Assembly (NCBI GenBank): GCA_965214875.1
Contig: OZ243980.1
Coordinates: forward strand, 2,604,001-2,668,000
Reading direction: 5' to 3'
DNA length: 64,000 nucleotides
Origin: CBDAUN01 sp965214875
Lineage (GTDB): Bacteria > Pseudomonadota > Gammaproteobacteria > Arenicellales > JAJDZL01
Below the pieces are notes generated by a model. That model ran no database searches. It had not been told where the DNA came from and saw only the letters and a list, made by a program, of their open reading frames with translations. Positions within the stretch are counted from its first letter, which is position 1; each line of letters opens with the position of its first letter. This document shows, one piece after another, positions 1-8,955 of this stretch. The position numbers and the translations under genes were made by a program.

Positions 1-1023
1 GCGCAGCAAAATGATCAGGATCGAACACACCGCCACAAATCCTGCCTGATGCATGAGCGCAACCGGCAGCCACACCGCAGTGAGCAAGGTGGTCACGCCT
101 AGCATAAATTGCACAACCACCGCCGCCAAAGCGGCATCATGCAAAATCCGCACCCGATGATCCTGATGCGATCGAACCAGCCATAGCCACACGACGGCAA
201 GCGCAAGCAAAACTGCCATCCACCGATGCACCCATTGAATGGCGATGACGTTATCGAACAAATTAACCCAAAGCGGCTCCATCGACACGATGCCAGCCGG
301 AACCAGTTCACCATTCATCAAAGGATAGGAATTGAAGGCGAACCCTGCATGCGTGCCGGCCATAAAGCCGCCGCTAACTTGCATCAGCGCGGCAAGCAAA
401 ATGCATGCCAGCGCAGCCCTTTTCACTTTCGTGCCAGCATCCGGCGTAAATCCGCGCGCGCTCATGAGCACTCCGATCATCAGCCATAGCAAATAGCTGT
501 AGATCAGAACCGCCAGGCTTAGGTGCGCGGCAAGACGGTATTGGCTTACTGCCGGATCGTTGGCCAACCCGCTTTGCACCATATACCAGCCAAGCGCCCC
601 TTGCGCACCGCCGAGAACAAAAACCAGCGCAAACCGAAGCGCTAAAGGACGACCGAGCTGGCCGCGGATCAGAAAGACTAGAAACGGGATGAAAAACACC
701 AAAGCGATAATGCGCGCAATCAGCCGGTGCAGATACTCGATCCAGAAAATTCGCTTGAAACCGCCAAGCTTCAGGTCAGGATTGATGACCTTGAATTCTT
801 GAAATTGCTTGTAGTTCTCGAATTCGTCTTGCCACTGCAACTCATCTGTCGGAGGGACAATCCCGGAAATAGGCGCCCATTCGACAATCGACAGGCCGGA
901 ATTCGTCAAGCGGGTATAGCCGCCGATCGATATCAGAATTGCAATCAAGGCGCAGACGCAGATCAGCCAGGCAATGACCCATCGCAGATCGTTTCGGCCA
1001 TCGCCAGATGCGGCATCTTTCAC
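1..1023 (-). CDS. ctaA: COX15/CtaA-type heme A synthase, C-terminus off the left edge
   Basis: Membrane enzyme that converts heme O to heme A for aa3-type cytochrome oxidase. Reading the minus strand from a GTG at 1023 (a TTG at 1032 is also possible) gives an uninterrupted frame of about 341 residues to the window edge. An early membrane segment is followed by GGYTRLTNSGLSIVEW, the conserved heme A synthase signature, then EYLHRLIARI and later IQWVHRWMA, which carry the expected heme-ligand histidines. It starts directly after the fabB stop, so it is probably the last gene of that operon. The family assignment is confident; the exact start is not, since neither candidate has a good ribosome binding site. 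Confidence 0.88.
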   Translation of the reverse strand, partial: MKDAASGDGRNDLRWVIAWLICVCALIAILISIGGYTRLTNSGLSIVEWAPISGIVPPTDELQWQDEFENYKQFQEFKVINPDLKLGGFKRIFWIEYLHRLIARIIALVFFIPFLVFLIRGQLGRPLALRFALVFVLGGAQGALGWYMVQSGLANDPAVSQYRLAAHLSLAVLIYSYLLWLMIGVLMSARGFTPDAGTKVKRAALACILLAALMQVSGGFMAGTHAGFAFNSYPLMNGELVPAGIVSMEPLWVNLFDNVIAIQWVHRWMAVLLALAVVWLWLVRSHQDHRVRILHDAALAAVVVQFMLGVTTLLTAVWLPVALMHQAGFVAVCSILIILLR

Positions 1024-1033
1024 GCTTGTCAAT

Positions 1034-2254
1034 TTAGTCGGATAGTTTTTGAAAGACCAGGCAGGCGTTGGTGCCGCCGAATCCAAAAGAGTTTGACAGG
1101 GCTGTCTGAATATCGACACCGTCGACCGGACCACGAACAATGTTGAAGCCAACCGCGCCCGGGTCGAGCTCTTCGATATGCCGCGACGGCGAAATAAACC
1201 CGCCATCCATCATCAGCAAGGTATAGATTGCCTCATTGACGCCCGCTGCTCCGAGGGCATGGCCAGTGATTGACTTCGTTGCCGATATTGCTGGGGACGA
1301 CGTAGACCCGAACACTTCACCAAGCGCCTCGAGCTCCCTGATATCGCCAACAGGCGTACTAGTGCCATGGGCATTGACATAGTCTATGGGCGTTTCAAGC
1401 TTCTCAAGCGCCATCTTCATGCAGCGAACCGCTCCTTCTCCTGAAGGCTGCACCATGTCGAAGCCGTCGCTGGTCGCACCATAGCCAACCAATTCGGCGT
1501 ATATTCGCGCTCCGCGCGACCGGGCGTGCTCATATTCCTCCATCACTAGCACCCCTCCGCCACCAGAAATAACAAAACCGTCCCGATTCTTGTCATAGGG
1601 ACGCGATGCCGATTGCGGCGTGTCGTTGTAACGGCTTGATAGCGCACCCATTGCATCAAAAAGAAGCGTCATCGTCCAATGAACTTCGTCGCCGCCGCCG
1701 GCAAAGACAACATCTTGCTTGCCAAGCTGGATCAGTTCGGCGGCATTGCCGATGCAATGAGCGCTTGTTGCACACGCTGAACTGACCGAGTAGCTAACGC
1801 CCTTGATCCCGCAAACCGTCGCAAGGGTTGCCGAATTGGTGCTGGACATGGCGCGCGGCACCATGAATGGGCCAACGCGCCTTATGCCCTTTGTCTTGAG
1901 CAATTCGACTGCTTGCGCGACATTCTCTGTCGAAGCGCCGCCTGAACCCATGATCAAACCAGTACGTATATTCGAGACCTGTTCCGGATGCAGTCCCGCA
2001 TCCTCGATTGCCTCGAGCATCGCGATATAGTTGTAAGCCGCTCCGTCACCCATGAAGCGAAGCGCTTTTCGTGAAACTGCGGCCTCAATGTTGATTTTGA
2101 TGTCGCCATGGACGCGACTTCTAAAGCCCAGCTGCTCATATTCGGGAACAAACTCGATGCCGCTGGCTCCTTTGCGCAATGCAGTTGCAACACTTTGTTT
2201 GTCATTCCCAATGCTGGAAACGATGCCGATTCCGGTGACGACAACTCGTCTCAT
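1034..2254 (-). CDS. fabB: beta-ketoacyl-ACP synthase I (FabB)
   Basis: Condensing enzyme that elongates the cis-unsaturated acyl-ACP made by FabA. The ATG at 2254 gives MRRVVVTGIG and 406 residues, the usual FabB length; the longer upstream frame is only the antisense of fabA. Active-site Cys161 lies in SSACATSAH, and the catalytic histidines are His296 (NAHGTSTPVGD) and His332 (SITGHALGAAG), with Lys327 just before. It follows fabA by 20 bases, the standard fabAB arrangement in gammaproteobacteria and some alphaproteobacteria. It is complete. Confidence 0.97.
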   Translation of the reverse strand: MRRVVVTGIGIVSSIGNDKQSVATALRKGASGIEFVPEYEQLGFRSRVHGDIKINIEAAVSRKALRFMGDGAAYNYIAMLEAIEDAGLHPEQVSNIRTGLIMGSGGASTENVAQAVELLKTKGIRRVGPFMVPRAMSSTNSATLATVCGIKGVSYSVSSACATSAHCIGNAAELIQLGKQDVVFAGGGDEVHWTMTLLFDAMGALSSRYNDTPQSASRPYDKNRDGFVISGGGGVLVMEEYEHARSRGARIYAELVGYGATSDGFDMVQPSGEGAVRCMKMALEKLETPIDYVNAHGTSTPVGDIRELEALGEVFGSTSSPAISATKSITGHALGAAGVNEAIYTLLMMDGGFISPSRHIEELDPGAVGFNIVRGPVDGVDIQTALSNSFGFGGTNACLVFQKLSD

Positions 2255-2274
2255 GCGGTCAACCTCAATGTGAT

Positions 2275-2778
2275 CTAAAGATCGGTGAACAACCCGACCC
2301 GTAAATCGCTGCCTGAATAGATCGAAACCCCATCGGCTTCGACAACGCCATTGGAGAGCCCGATTACCAGCTTTCTCGCTATGACTCGCTTGATATCCAG
2401 ACGATAAACCAGTTTTTGGGTGTTTGGAGTGATTTGCCCGGAGAATTTTACTTCGCCGGAGCCGAGTGCTCGCCCTTTTCCAGAGTTGCCCAGCCACCCA
2501 AGATAGAATCCAACCAACTGCCACAGCGCGTCGAGTCCAAGACATCCGGGCATGACAGGATCGTTTTGAAAGTGGCACTCGAAAAACCAAAGATCCGGCC
2601 GGATATCGAGCTCGGCGACAACCGTCCCTTTATTGAATTGGCCGCCATCGGCGCTGATCTTCGTGATTCGGTCAAACATCAGAAGCGGCGGCATCGGCAA
2701 CTGGGCGTTGCCATCGCCGAATAGTTTTCCGCGGGCGCAAGCAAGCAGCTCATCGTAATCGTATGAGGATTGGGGCAT
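2275..2778 (-). CDS. fabA: 3-hydroxydecanoyl-ACP dehydratase/isomerase (FabA)
   Basis: Dehydrates 3-hydroxydecanoyl-ACP and isomerises trans-2- to cis-3-decenoyl-ACP, the branch point to unsaturated fatty acids. It has 167 residues against about 171 in E. coli. The hot-dog fold active site is visible as FFECHFQNDPVMPG with His69, and Asp83 in LGLDALWQ. It sits 15 bases after lutC and 20 before fabB, so the group is probably co-transcribed. With fabB it shows anaerobic-type unsaturated fatty acid synthesis. Confidence 0.97.
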   Translation of the reverse strand: MPQSSYDYDELLACARGKLFGDGNAQLPMPPLLMFDRITKISADGGQFNKGTVVAELDIRPDLWFFECHFQNDPVMPGCLGLDALWQLVGFYLGWLGNSGKGRALGSGEVKFSGQITPNTQKLVYRLDIKRVIARKLVIGLSNGVVEADGVSIYSGSDLRVGLFTDL

Positions 2779-2793
2779 TAGATGTTGAAATTT

Positions 2794-3462
2794 CTAGCTT
2801 CCGCTGTCGATGATTACCGCATGCAATCGTTTTGGCCCGTGTGCGCCGTATTGTATCGTCTGCTCGACATCTGCCGTCTTCGATGGGCCCGTGATCATGT
2901 GGATGCCTCGAGATTGCAGCATGACGCTTTCGCCGAGCAGTTCGAGCGCGTCTTCAAGATGCCCCACAATCTGGCTGGAATCAAGCACAACGATGTGATT
3001 TTCCGGCACAAACAGATGAGATGAGGGACTTTGCGGCGAACTGCCGACCAAAAACGTTCCGGTTTCTGCTATTGCGCACAGAACAGCAGTGATTGAGATT
3101 GCATCGGATTTTTCCGCTCTGCGATGCTCAATCAGCCAGCCGTCAGGCCAGTTGATGCTTGAAATGAACTCCGATGAATTCATTAGAACCTTCGGTGTCA
3201 AATCGTGCTCGGCAAAAAAAGCGCACACTGCACTTGGGACATCCGAGTGCGAGCCAACCACAGTTGCCGTCCCATGCACCGCTTCGTGCTTTTCGATGAA
3301 CCGTTCGAGCAAATTGCCGTCAACGACCGGTCGGGGACAATACAGCTCTTTGAGCTGCGCATATTTTTTATCTAGTTCGTCTCTTTGCGCTTGCGGCATC
3401 TCGCGAACGGCATCTCGCACGTGTCGGAGGACTTGGTTTTTAATGCTGTCAATCGTTTCCAC
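2794..3462 (-). CDS. lutC: LUD-domain protein, LutC/YkgG family
   Basis: LUD-fold protein of the LutC family, which in LutABC works with two iron-sulfur proteins in lactate oxidation to pyruvate. The family hallmarks are clear: AETGT in the middle and GPSKTADVEQTIQYGAHGPK near the C-terminus. A GTG at 3462 preceded by CAGG gives 222 residues, the normal length; a TTG at 3510 would add 16. No lutA or lutB is adjacent: upstream is intergenic and downstream is fabA. The family is sure, but its role here without partners is not, and the partners may be elsewhere. Confidence 0.85.
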   Translation of the reverse strand: METIDSIKNQVLRHVRDAVREMPQAQRDELDKKYAQLKELYCPRPVVDGNLLERFIEKHEAVHGTATVVGSHSDVPSAVCAFFAEHDLTPKVLMNSSEFISSINWPDGWLIEHRRAEKSDAISITAVLCAIAETGTFLVGSSPQSPSSHLFVPENHIVVLDSSQIVGHLEDALELLGESVMLQSRGIHMITGPSKTADVEQTIQYGAHGPKRLHAVIIDSGS

Positions 3463-3777
3463 GGCATAACCTGGCAACTGGCTATTGGGCCCGAATCGGC
3501 CACTGCGCAATAGCTGAAATCATCCGATTGACGGCATTATACCCACCCGCGATTCGAGCATGCACGCATCCCCCAAGATTTTGTACCTTGCATATCGTAT
3601 TCACTTTTTCTATACAATTGCACTTGATGAGCGTGAATTCGGTTAATTCCTGCGTAGTGGATTCTGCGAAAGCAGATTCAAGAATCCGAATCGAAATCGC
3701 AGTTTATTCCAAGTTCGCCATCGCTGATAGTGTAATATTGACAAACCATGAATAATCACAATTTAGGAGAATTGAAT
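3463..3777. other. Divergent intergenic region, lutC-fabAB and first TRAP operon
   Basis: About 315 bases between divergent genes with no convincing ORF. It should contain both promoters. A TAATAT hexamer at 3733-3738 could be the -10 of the rightward TRAP operon, but I see no good -35 at proper spacing. The TRAP start is set by TAGGAGA at 3764-3770, just before the ATG at 3778. Confidence 0.4.
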
Positions 3778-4869
3778 ATGAAACGACGTGACCTGTTGAA
3801 AGGCGGCGCGGTAGCAGCCGCGTCCGCTGGTGTAACGACACTTGCGGCACCGGCCATCGCCCAGAGTAGGATCGAGATCGCCATGGTTACAACCTGGCCT
3901 CGCGATTTCCCGGGCCTTGGTACCGGTGCGCAACGCTTCGCACAGCGCCTGAACGACATAAGCGAGGGCCGCTTCCAAGTAGAGTATTTCGCTGGTGGCG
4001 AGCGCGTTGGGCCGTTCGACTCCTTCGACGAAGTCGCTTCCGGAAACGCTCAGATGTACCACGCAGCCGACTACTACTGGAAAGGCAAGCATCCTGCATG
4101 GGCTTACTTCACAGGCGTTCCTTTCGGCCTAACCTATACCGAGATGAACGCGTGGGTCCGCTTTGCCGGTGGGCAAGAACTCTGGGATGAGCTGGCTGCC
4201 GAATACGGACTGAAAAACCTCATGTGCGGAAACACCGGCTTGCAAATGGGCGGCTGGTTCCGCAAAGAAATGAACTCACCGGATGACTTCAAAGGACTGA
4301 AGATGCGAATACCTGGTCTTGGAGGCGATGTGCTTGCGAAACTCGGCGCATCACCAGTATCACTGCCCGGCTCGCAGATTTATGAAAATCTGATCTCCGG
4401 CGCGATCGATGCTACCGAATGGGTCGGACCCTGGAACGACGCTGCGATGAAATTCTACGAAGCAGCCAAGTACTACTACTATCCGGGTATGCATGAACCG
4501 AATGCAATGTTGGCTGCCGGCATCAATAAAGACTTCTGGGAAAGCCTGACTAGTGCCGAACAGACCATGATCGAGGCAGCTGCGGCCACCGAAAACGACT
4601 ACATGATGTCGGAATACAACGCAAAAAACGGTGCATCGCTGACCAAGCTCATCAACGAGGAAGGCGTGCAATTGTATGAGTTCAACGATGACATCTATGA
4701 TGCATTCGGCGAAGCGGCAGAAGAAGTCTTTGCGGAAACTGTTGAACATAGCGACCTTGCTCGTCGCGTGCACGACAGCTTTGTCAGGGCTCGATCCGAT
4801 ATCGGCGGATGGCTGAAGATTGCCGACCAGTCATACCTGCGCCAACGCAATCGAGTCTTGGGAGTCTAA
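3778..4869 (+). CDS. TRAP substrate-binding protein, TakP-like, Tat-exported
   Basis: Periplasmic DctP-family binding protein of a TRAP uptake system. The start at 3778 is fixed by TAGGAGA and by MKRRDLLKGG, a twin-arginine signal followed by a hydrophobic stretch ending APAIAQ. The mature part carries TakP-like blocks: GERVGPFDSFDEV, ADYYWKGKHPAW, LKMRIPGLGGDV, and ATEWVGPWNDA with YYYYPGMHEP. In TakP, which binds 2-oxo acids with a metal ion, the equivalent region contacts the ligand. A carboxylate or 2-oxo acid is therefore the likely substrate, but this is inference. The small and large permeases follow, beyond a hairpin. Confidence 0.9.
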   Translation: MKRRDLLKGGAVAAASAGVTTLAAPAIAQSRIEIAMVTTWPRDFPGLGTGAQRFAQRLNDISEGRFQVEYFAGGERVGPFDSFDEVASGNAQMYHAADYYWKGKHPAWAYFTGVPFGLTYTEMNAWVRFAGGQELWDELAAEYGLKNLMCGNTGLQMGGWFRKEMNSPDDFKGLKMRIPGLGGDVLAKLGASPVSLPGSQIYENLISGAIDATEWVGPWNDAAMKFYEAAKYYYYPGMHEPNAMLAAGINKDFWESLTSAEQTMIEAAAATENDYMMSEYNAKNGASLTKLINEEGVQLYEFNDDIYDAFGEAAEEVFAETVEHSDLARRVHDSFVRARSDIGGWLKIADQSYLRQRNRVLGV

Positions 4870-4921
4870 TCTGTCCTCCCGCAAGACATATCAGCAGAGG
4901 AAAATCTATGCGTAGATGAGC

Positions 4922-4951
4922 GGAAAACGGAGCCAGACGGCTCCGTTTTCC
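4922..4951 (+). terminator. 13-bp perfect stem-loop after the binding-protein gene
   Basis: GGAAAACGGAGCC (4922-4934) pairs perfectly with GGCTCCGTTTTCC (4939-4951) over a 4-base loop; only a short, impure T stretch follows. Lying between the binding protein and the permeases, it could terminate part of the transcription or protect the upstream mRNA, so that more binding protein than permease is made. Function is inferred. Confidence 0.7.
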
Positions 4952-5016
4952 CTTTCTACGACTTGTTTTCCGACCAAGATGAAACTCTTGCAGACGCACC
5001 ATAGCGCGGGCTTTCC

Positions 5017-6078
5017 ATGCTGATACGCCTGCTGGCGCGAATTTCTCATTATCCGCGCGCACTGCGGGGATTCGCCGCCCTGATGAGCTTAGCAGTCTTG
5101 CTTTTTCTCATCGATACCTACTTCGTGTTCTGGACGAATTGGCCCGGCACCCGGGCATTTTTCAGTCACTTGGGTATCTTGCCGGCCGGCCGGGGCTTCC
5201 AGCCGTTAGAAGGCTATGGACTAGCCGCTGGGTGGGTTCAATTCATGTTCAACGCGGCAGCGGTCATGCTGCTGTGCATTTGGGTGCGGCTGACGCCAAA
5301 GCGCAGCATTGGCGGCGATGCGCGGATCTGCGGGAACCTTGCGTCCTATTTCGTTCGCCTCGCATTCTGGGCGGTACTGCTGATCGGCATTGCCGACAGC
5401 TTCATTTCATTTCTCAGAGTTGAAGGGCTGCTTCCTGCAATCGTTGGCGAACACTTGGCCACCCAGCTCGGTCGTTCAGTATTCAGAGGCACATGGATTC
5501 ACTATCCACTGATTGTGGTTGGCGCAGCTATCGCTTTGAAATCTCGTTCGCTTGATTTCATATGGCTCGCGCTGCTGATTGTCGCAGCCGAATTCACCAT
5601 CGTCGTCTCACGATTCGTATTTTCCTACGAGCAGGCATTTCAAGGTGATGCGGTTCGGTTCTGGTACGCCGGCCTGTTTCTATTCGCCAGCGCATATACT
5701 CTTACTCAAGATGGTCACGTTCGCGTCGATGTGCTGTACGCCAACTTTTCTGAACAAGGCAAGGCAGTCACCAACGCCCTCGGGTCGCTCTTTTTGGGAC
5801 TGCCGATTTGCTGGACAATCCTGGCGCTCGGAACCGGAAGCCGTGGAAGCATCATCATCAGCCCGTTGCTTAGCTACGAAATTTCACAAAGCGGATTCGG
5901 CATGTATACCAAATACCTGATGGCCGGCTTTTTGCTGGTTTTCGCCGTTTCGATGGCTTTTCAGTTTATCGCGCTGTTTCTCGAGAGCATGTCGCGCTTT
6001 CTGGAGCCATCGACTGATCAGGAAGAGCGATCGGATGCGCATCCGCCAGCTGCCATGATGGGCAACGCAGAGGCCTGA
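5017..6078 (+). CDS. TRAP small permease, long DctQ type
   Basis: Small membrane subunit of the TRAP transporter, 353 residues against the usual 160-200. Several hydrophobic segments in the N-terminal half precede a typical DctQ core containing FVFSYEQAFQGD and the conserved TLTQDGHVRVDVLY. The extra N-terminal membrane segments match the long DctQ variant seen beside TakP-like systems. It ends 3 bases before the large permease. The ATG at 5017 is the first usable start; its ribosome binding site is weak. Confidence 0.85.
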   Translation: MLIRLLARISHYPRALRGFAALMSLAVLLFLIDTYFVFWTNWPGTRAFFSHLGILPAGRGFQPLEGYGLAAGWVQFMFNAAAVMLLCIWVRLTPKRSIGGDARICGNLASYFVRLAFWAVLLIGIADSFISFLRVEGLLPAIVGEHLATQLGRSVFRGTWIHYPLIVVGAAIALKSRSLDFIWLALLIVAAEFTIVVSRFVFSYEQAFQGDAVRFWYAGLFLFASAYTLTQDGHVRVDVLYANFSEQGKAVTNALGSLFLGLPICWTILALGTGSRGSIIISPLLSYEISQSGFGMYTKYLMAGFLLVFAVSMAFQFIALFLESMSRFLEPSTDQEERSDAHPPAAMMGNAEA

Positions 6079-6081
6079 GTC

Positions 6082-8745
6082 ATGGAAATCGTATTTCTTT
6101 GCGTATTGATCCTGACGATGGTGATCGCCTTAAGTTCAGGCTTTCCGGTCGCCTTCGCTCTTCCAGGCTCAGCCATCTTCAGCGTCGGACTCGCTGCCGC
6201 TTGCGGCTTCCTTTTCGCGGGCGACTCGTCCGCCTATTTCGCTCAAGACGGACCTGTTCAATGGCTGACCGCCGGAATCACCAACTTCCGCAGTTTGTAT
6301 TGGGAGGTGGAGCGCGATACGCTGATCGCGATACCCCTGTTCGTATTCATGGGGATTATGCTCGAGCGCTCGCGTGTTGCCGAGGACTTGCTGGTGTCGA
6401 TGGCGAGACTATTCGGCCCCATCCCAGGCGGACTCGGCATTTCGGTGGTATTCGTCGGCGCGCTGCTCGCCGCCACAACTGGAATTTTAGGCGCGACCGT
6501 GATCGCGATGGGGCTGATTTCCCTGCCGGCAATGCTGCGCAACAACTATTCGAAACCGCTTGCTACCGGCACCATCTGCGCCTCGGGCACCTTGGGGCAA
6601 ATCATCCCGCCTTCGATCGTGCTCATTATCTTGGCCGACCAGCTCGCGAACGCAGCCGACCAAGCGAGCACGATTCGAAAATCCGAATACAAGGAACTGA
6701 CCGGCGAGTTTTCGATGCCAACCGAACTGGATGTTCTCTCAGCCAGCGCCGGCGACATGTTCATGGGGGCGCTGATTCCCGGCCTCATCCTGGTCGGTCT
6801 TTATATGCTCTACATTCTCATCGTTGCGATCCTCAAGCCCAAGACGGCGCCGCCAGTACCCTATGACGGCAAGTATGACCGGCAGTTCATCGTGTCGATC
6901 GCGCTCTCGCTGGTACCGCCCCTAACTCTTATATTCGCGGTTTTGGGGTCAATCATTCTAGGCATTGCAACCGTCAATCAGGCCGGCGCGATAGGCGCGA
7001 TCGGCGCCACCATCATGGGCGGCTACCGGCTTGCGCAAGGCAAAAGCCATCAGTTCACGCCCACCATCATGGCGGCCGGGTCGATAGCCGTCATCATCAT
7101 CTTGCTGAATTTTTTCGATCTAAACATTAAAAACATTGCCAGCACCGCCGAATTAATTGGAATCACCTTGGCAGCCATCGCGGTGGCGGTGTTGATCGCA
7201 GCAGTCGTTTGGAGCATCTGGCGCGCCTACAAAACCGACAATACGCTTGTCGGCGTCATGATTGACACAGCCAAGACCACGTCCATGGTATTCATTATTC
7301 TGATTGGCGCAGCCATGCTGACATCAGCGTTTCGCGCATTCGGCGGCGAGGAGCTGGTGCGGCATTTTTTGACCGGCCTGCCCGGAGGGTTCTGGACCCA
7401 GTTTCTGGTGGTCATGCTGGTCATCTTCTTGCTCGGCTTTTTTCTCGACTTCATCGAAATCGCCGTGGTGGTGGTGCCCATCGTAGCACCAATTCTGCTG
7501 TCTGACCCGTCAGCCAACATTACGGCCGTGTGGCTGGGCGTGATGATCGGACTGAACATTCAGACTTCATTTTTAACACCGCCGTTCGGATTCGCGCTGT
7601 TCTACCTGCGCGGGGTGGCTCCGCCTACGGTAAAGACCACGCACATCTACAAAGGAGCGGTGGCGTTCATTTCGCTGCAACTGCTTGGCTTGGCAATTGC
7701 GGGATATTTTCCGAGTCTGGTCAACTACATGCCGAACCGCACCCACCTTACTGCCGAGACTGCGCCGCCGCCAGTCAACCCTAAGTTGCAGCTTTGCATC
7801 GAAGAAGACTTGTTTCCCTATTATGCCGACAATCGCCAATCGCTGATGGCGGCAATCGACGATGCGCGCAACCTCGATCTTTCGATGCTTCCGGAACACA
7901 TCAGGGACAATATTGCGAACGGCTTTGACGCGGCGCAATCGGTATTCGGCCATGTCGATGCTGTACAGGTCGCCGCCGCGGAATTGAGCGAATATTCCAC
8001 TGAATATCGTCCCGTGCACCGAAAGTTGCGCAACGAGCAGGCGAGATTGCAACTGCTTGAAGAAGAGCTTGCTCAGCAAAGCGGGCTATTCAAGCGGCTT
8101 GAACGCCAGGATAACACAACCAGCGCTGAACTGACTGAGGTGGATCAGAGAATCATTGAACTAGAACAGCGAGTGGATGCGATGCGGCAAGGAGATCTGA
8201 TGGTCTGGCAAGCGCAGCATGATCGCTATGAGGAACTGGCCAAGACAGACAAGCTCGCTCGCGGGCAATATCGCCGGAGCACCGACGAAGCATATGCCCC
8301 GATCAGCGAGCTGCTGCAGCTTCTCGGAGATCTGGAAACCCTTGAAAAGGCCGAAGCCGTTTTGGACGGCATCGAGCGCATCATTCGCGAAGAAGCCCCT
8401 GAAGATGCGATGGCGATGATCAAAGAGCGTGAAAACAAACTTTCTGAACTCGAGGGGATAAGCGAAATCAAGTCAGCTTTGTCCAAAGCCCGCCGCGCAC
8501 TGAAAGGCGATGCGCCTGACATGGAAGAGTCGCTGGCGCAGCTGGCTTTTGCCAACGCACTATACCAGCAGGAACTTGACTGGCGGCGCAATGCCGCAGC
8601 AACTGTGCTTGAGCCGCTTAAAGCCTACGAAGCGGCTATCAACGACAGCATCGGCCTTCGCTCACAGAGCCGGTTGCCGCTCCACAGAGCAAAAGCGGTC
8701 GCAACTTGCCTGTCGCATCATCGGGATGTCTCACTGAGTTTCTGA
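6082..8745 (+). CDS. TRAP large permease (DctM) with long soluble coiled-coil tail
   Basis: The large subunit forms the transport channel. Residues 1 to about 550 are a DctM permease with many membrane segments; AIPLFVFMGIMLE, AATTGILGATVIAMG, ASGTLGQIIPPSIVLI and NIQTSFLTPPFGFALFYL are family landmarks. About 335 further residues (roughly 553-887) are hydrophilic and rich in Glu, Gln, Arg and Leu, with heptad-like runs such as LRNEQARLQLLEEELAQQ, suggesting a cytoplasmic coiled coil. A typical DctM ends near residue 430-450. The frame is open and ends naturally at 8745. The permease call is firm; the role of the tail is unknown. Confidence 0.9.
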   Translation: MEIVFLCVLILTMVIALSSGFPVAFALPGSAIFSVGLAAACGFLFAGDSSAYFAQDGPVQWLTAGITNFRSLYWEVERDTLIAIPLFVFMGIMLERSRVAEDLLVSMARLFGPIPGGLGISVVFVGALLAATTGILGATVIAMGLISLPAMLRNNYSKPLATGTICASGTLGQIIPPSIVLIILADQLANAADQASTIRKSEYKELTGEFSMPTELDVLSASAGDMFMGALIPGLILVGLYMLYILIVAILKPKTAPPVPYDGKYDRQFIVSIALSLVPPLTLIFAVLGSIILGIATVNQAGAIGAIGATIMGGYRLAQGKSHQFTPTIMAAGSIAVIIILLNFFDLNIKNIASTAELIGITLAAIAVAVLIAAVVWSIWRAYKTDNTLVGVMIDTAKTTSMVFIILIGAAMLTSAFRAFGGEELVRHFLTGLPGGFWTQFLVVMLVIFLLGFFLDFIEIAVVVVPIVAPILLSDPSANITAVWLGVMIGLNIQTSFLTPPFGFALFYLRGVAPPTVKTTHIYKGAVAFISLQLLGLAIAGYFPSLVNYMPNRTHLTAETAPPPVNPKLQLCIEEDLFPYYADNRQSLMAAIDDARNLDLSMLPEHIRDNIANGFDAAQSVFGHVDAVQVAAAELSEYSTEYRPVHRKLRNEQARLQLLEEELAQQSGLFKRLERQDNTTSAELTEVDQRIIELEQRVDAMRQGDLMVWQAQHDRYEELAKTDKLARGQYRRSTDEAYAPISELLQLLGDLETLEKAEAVLDGIERIIREEAPEDAMAMIKERENKLSELEGISEIKSALSKARRALKGDAPDMEESLAQLAFANALYQQELDWRRNAAATVLEPLKAYEAAINDSIGLRSQSRLPLHRAKAVATCLSHHRDVSLSF

Positions 8746-8955
8746 CATCAAGGGCATCGTCACAAAGCCCGGCGGTCTTGCGCAGGACAACACTGCCGGC
8801 GATCTCGTGAAGACATAGCGGATTGCCGAGCCGTCTTTGGTCGATTCGAATAGTTCTATCGGTGCTATACTTTTTTTCCTATCGAAGCCGATGAGTCGCG
8901 ATACCCGCATTCGTCGATGCTTCTGGAAACAAAACTTTGAACATCGGAGATATCA

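Noticed and set aside
8650..8840. Frameshift at the end of the long DctM
   Set aside because: The open frame ends with a plausible natural C-terminus (AVATCLSHHRDVSLSF), and alternative frames after it show no continuation of the domain.
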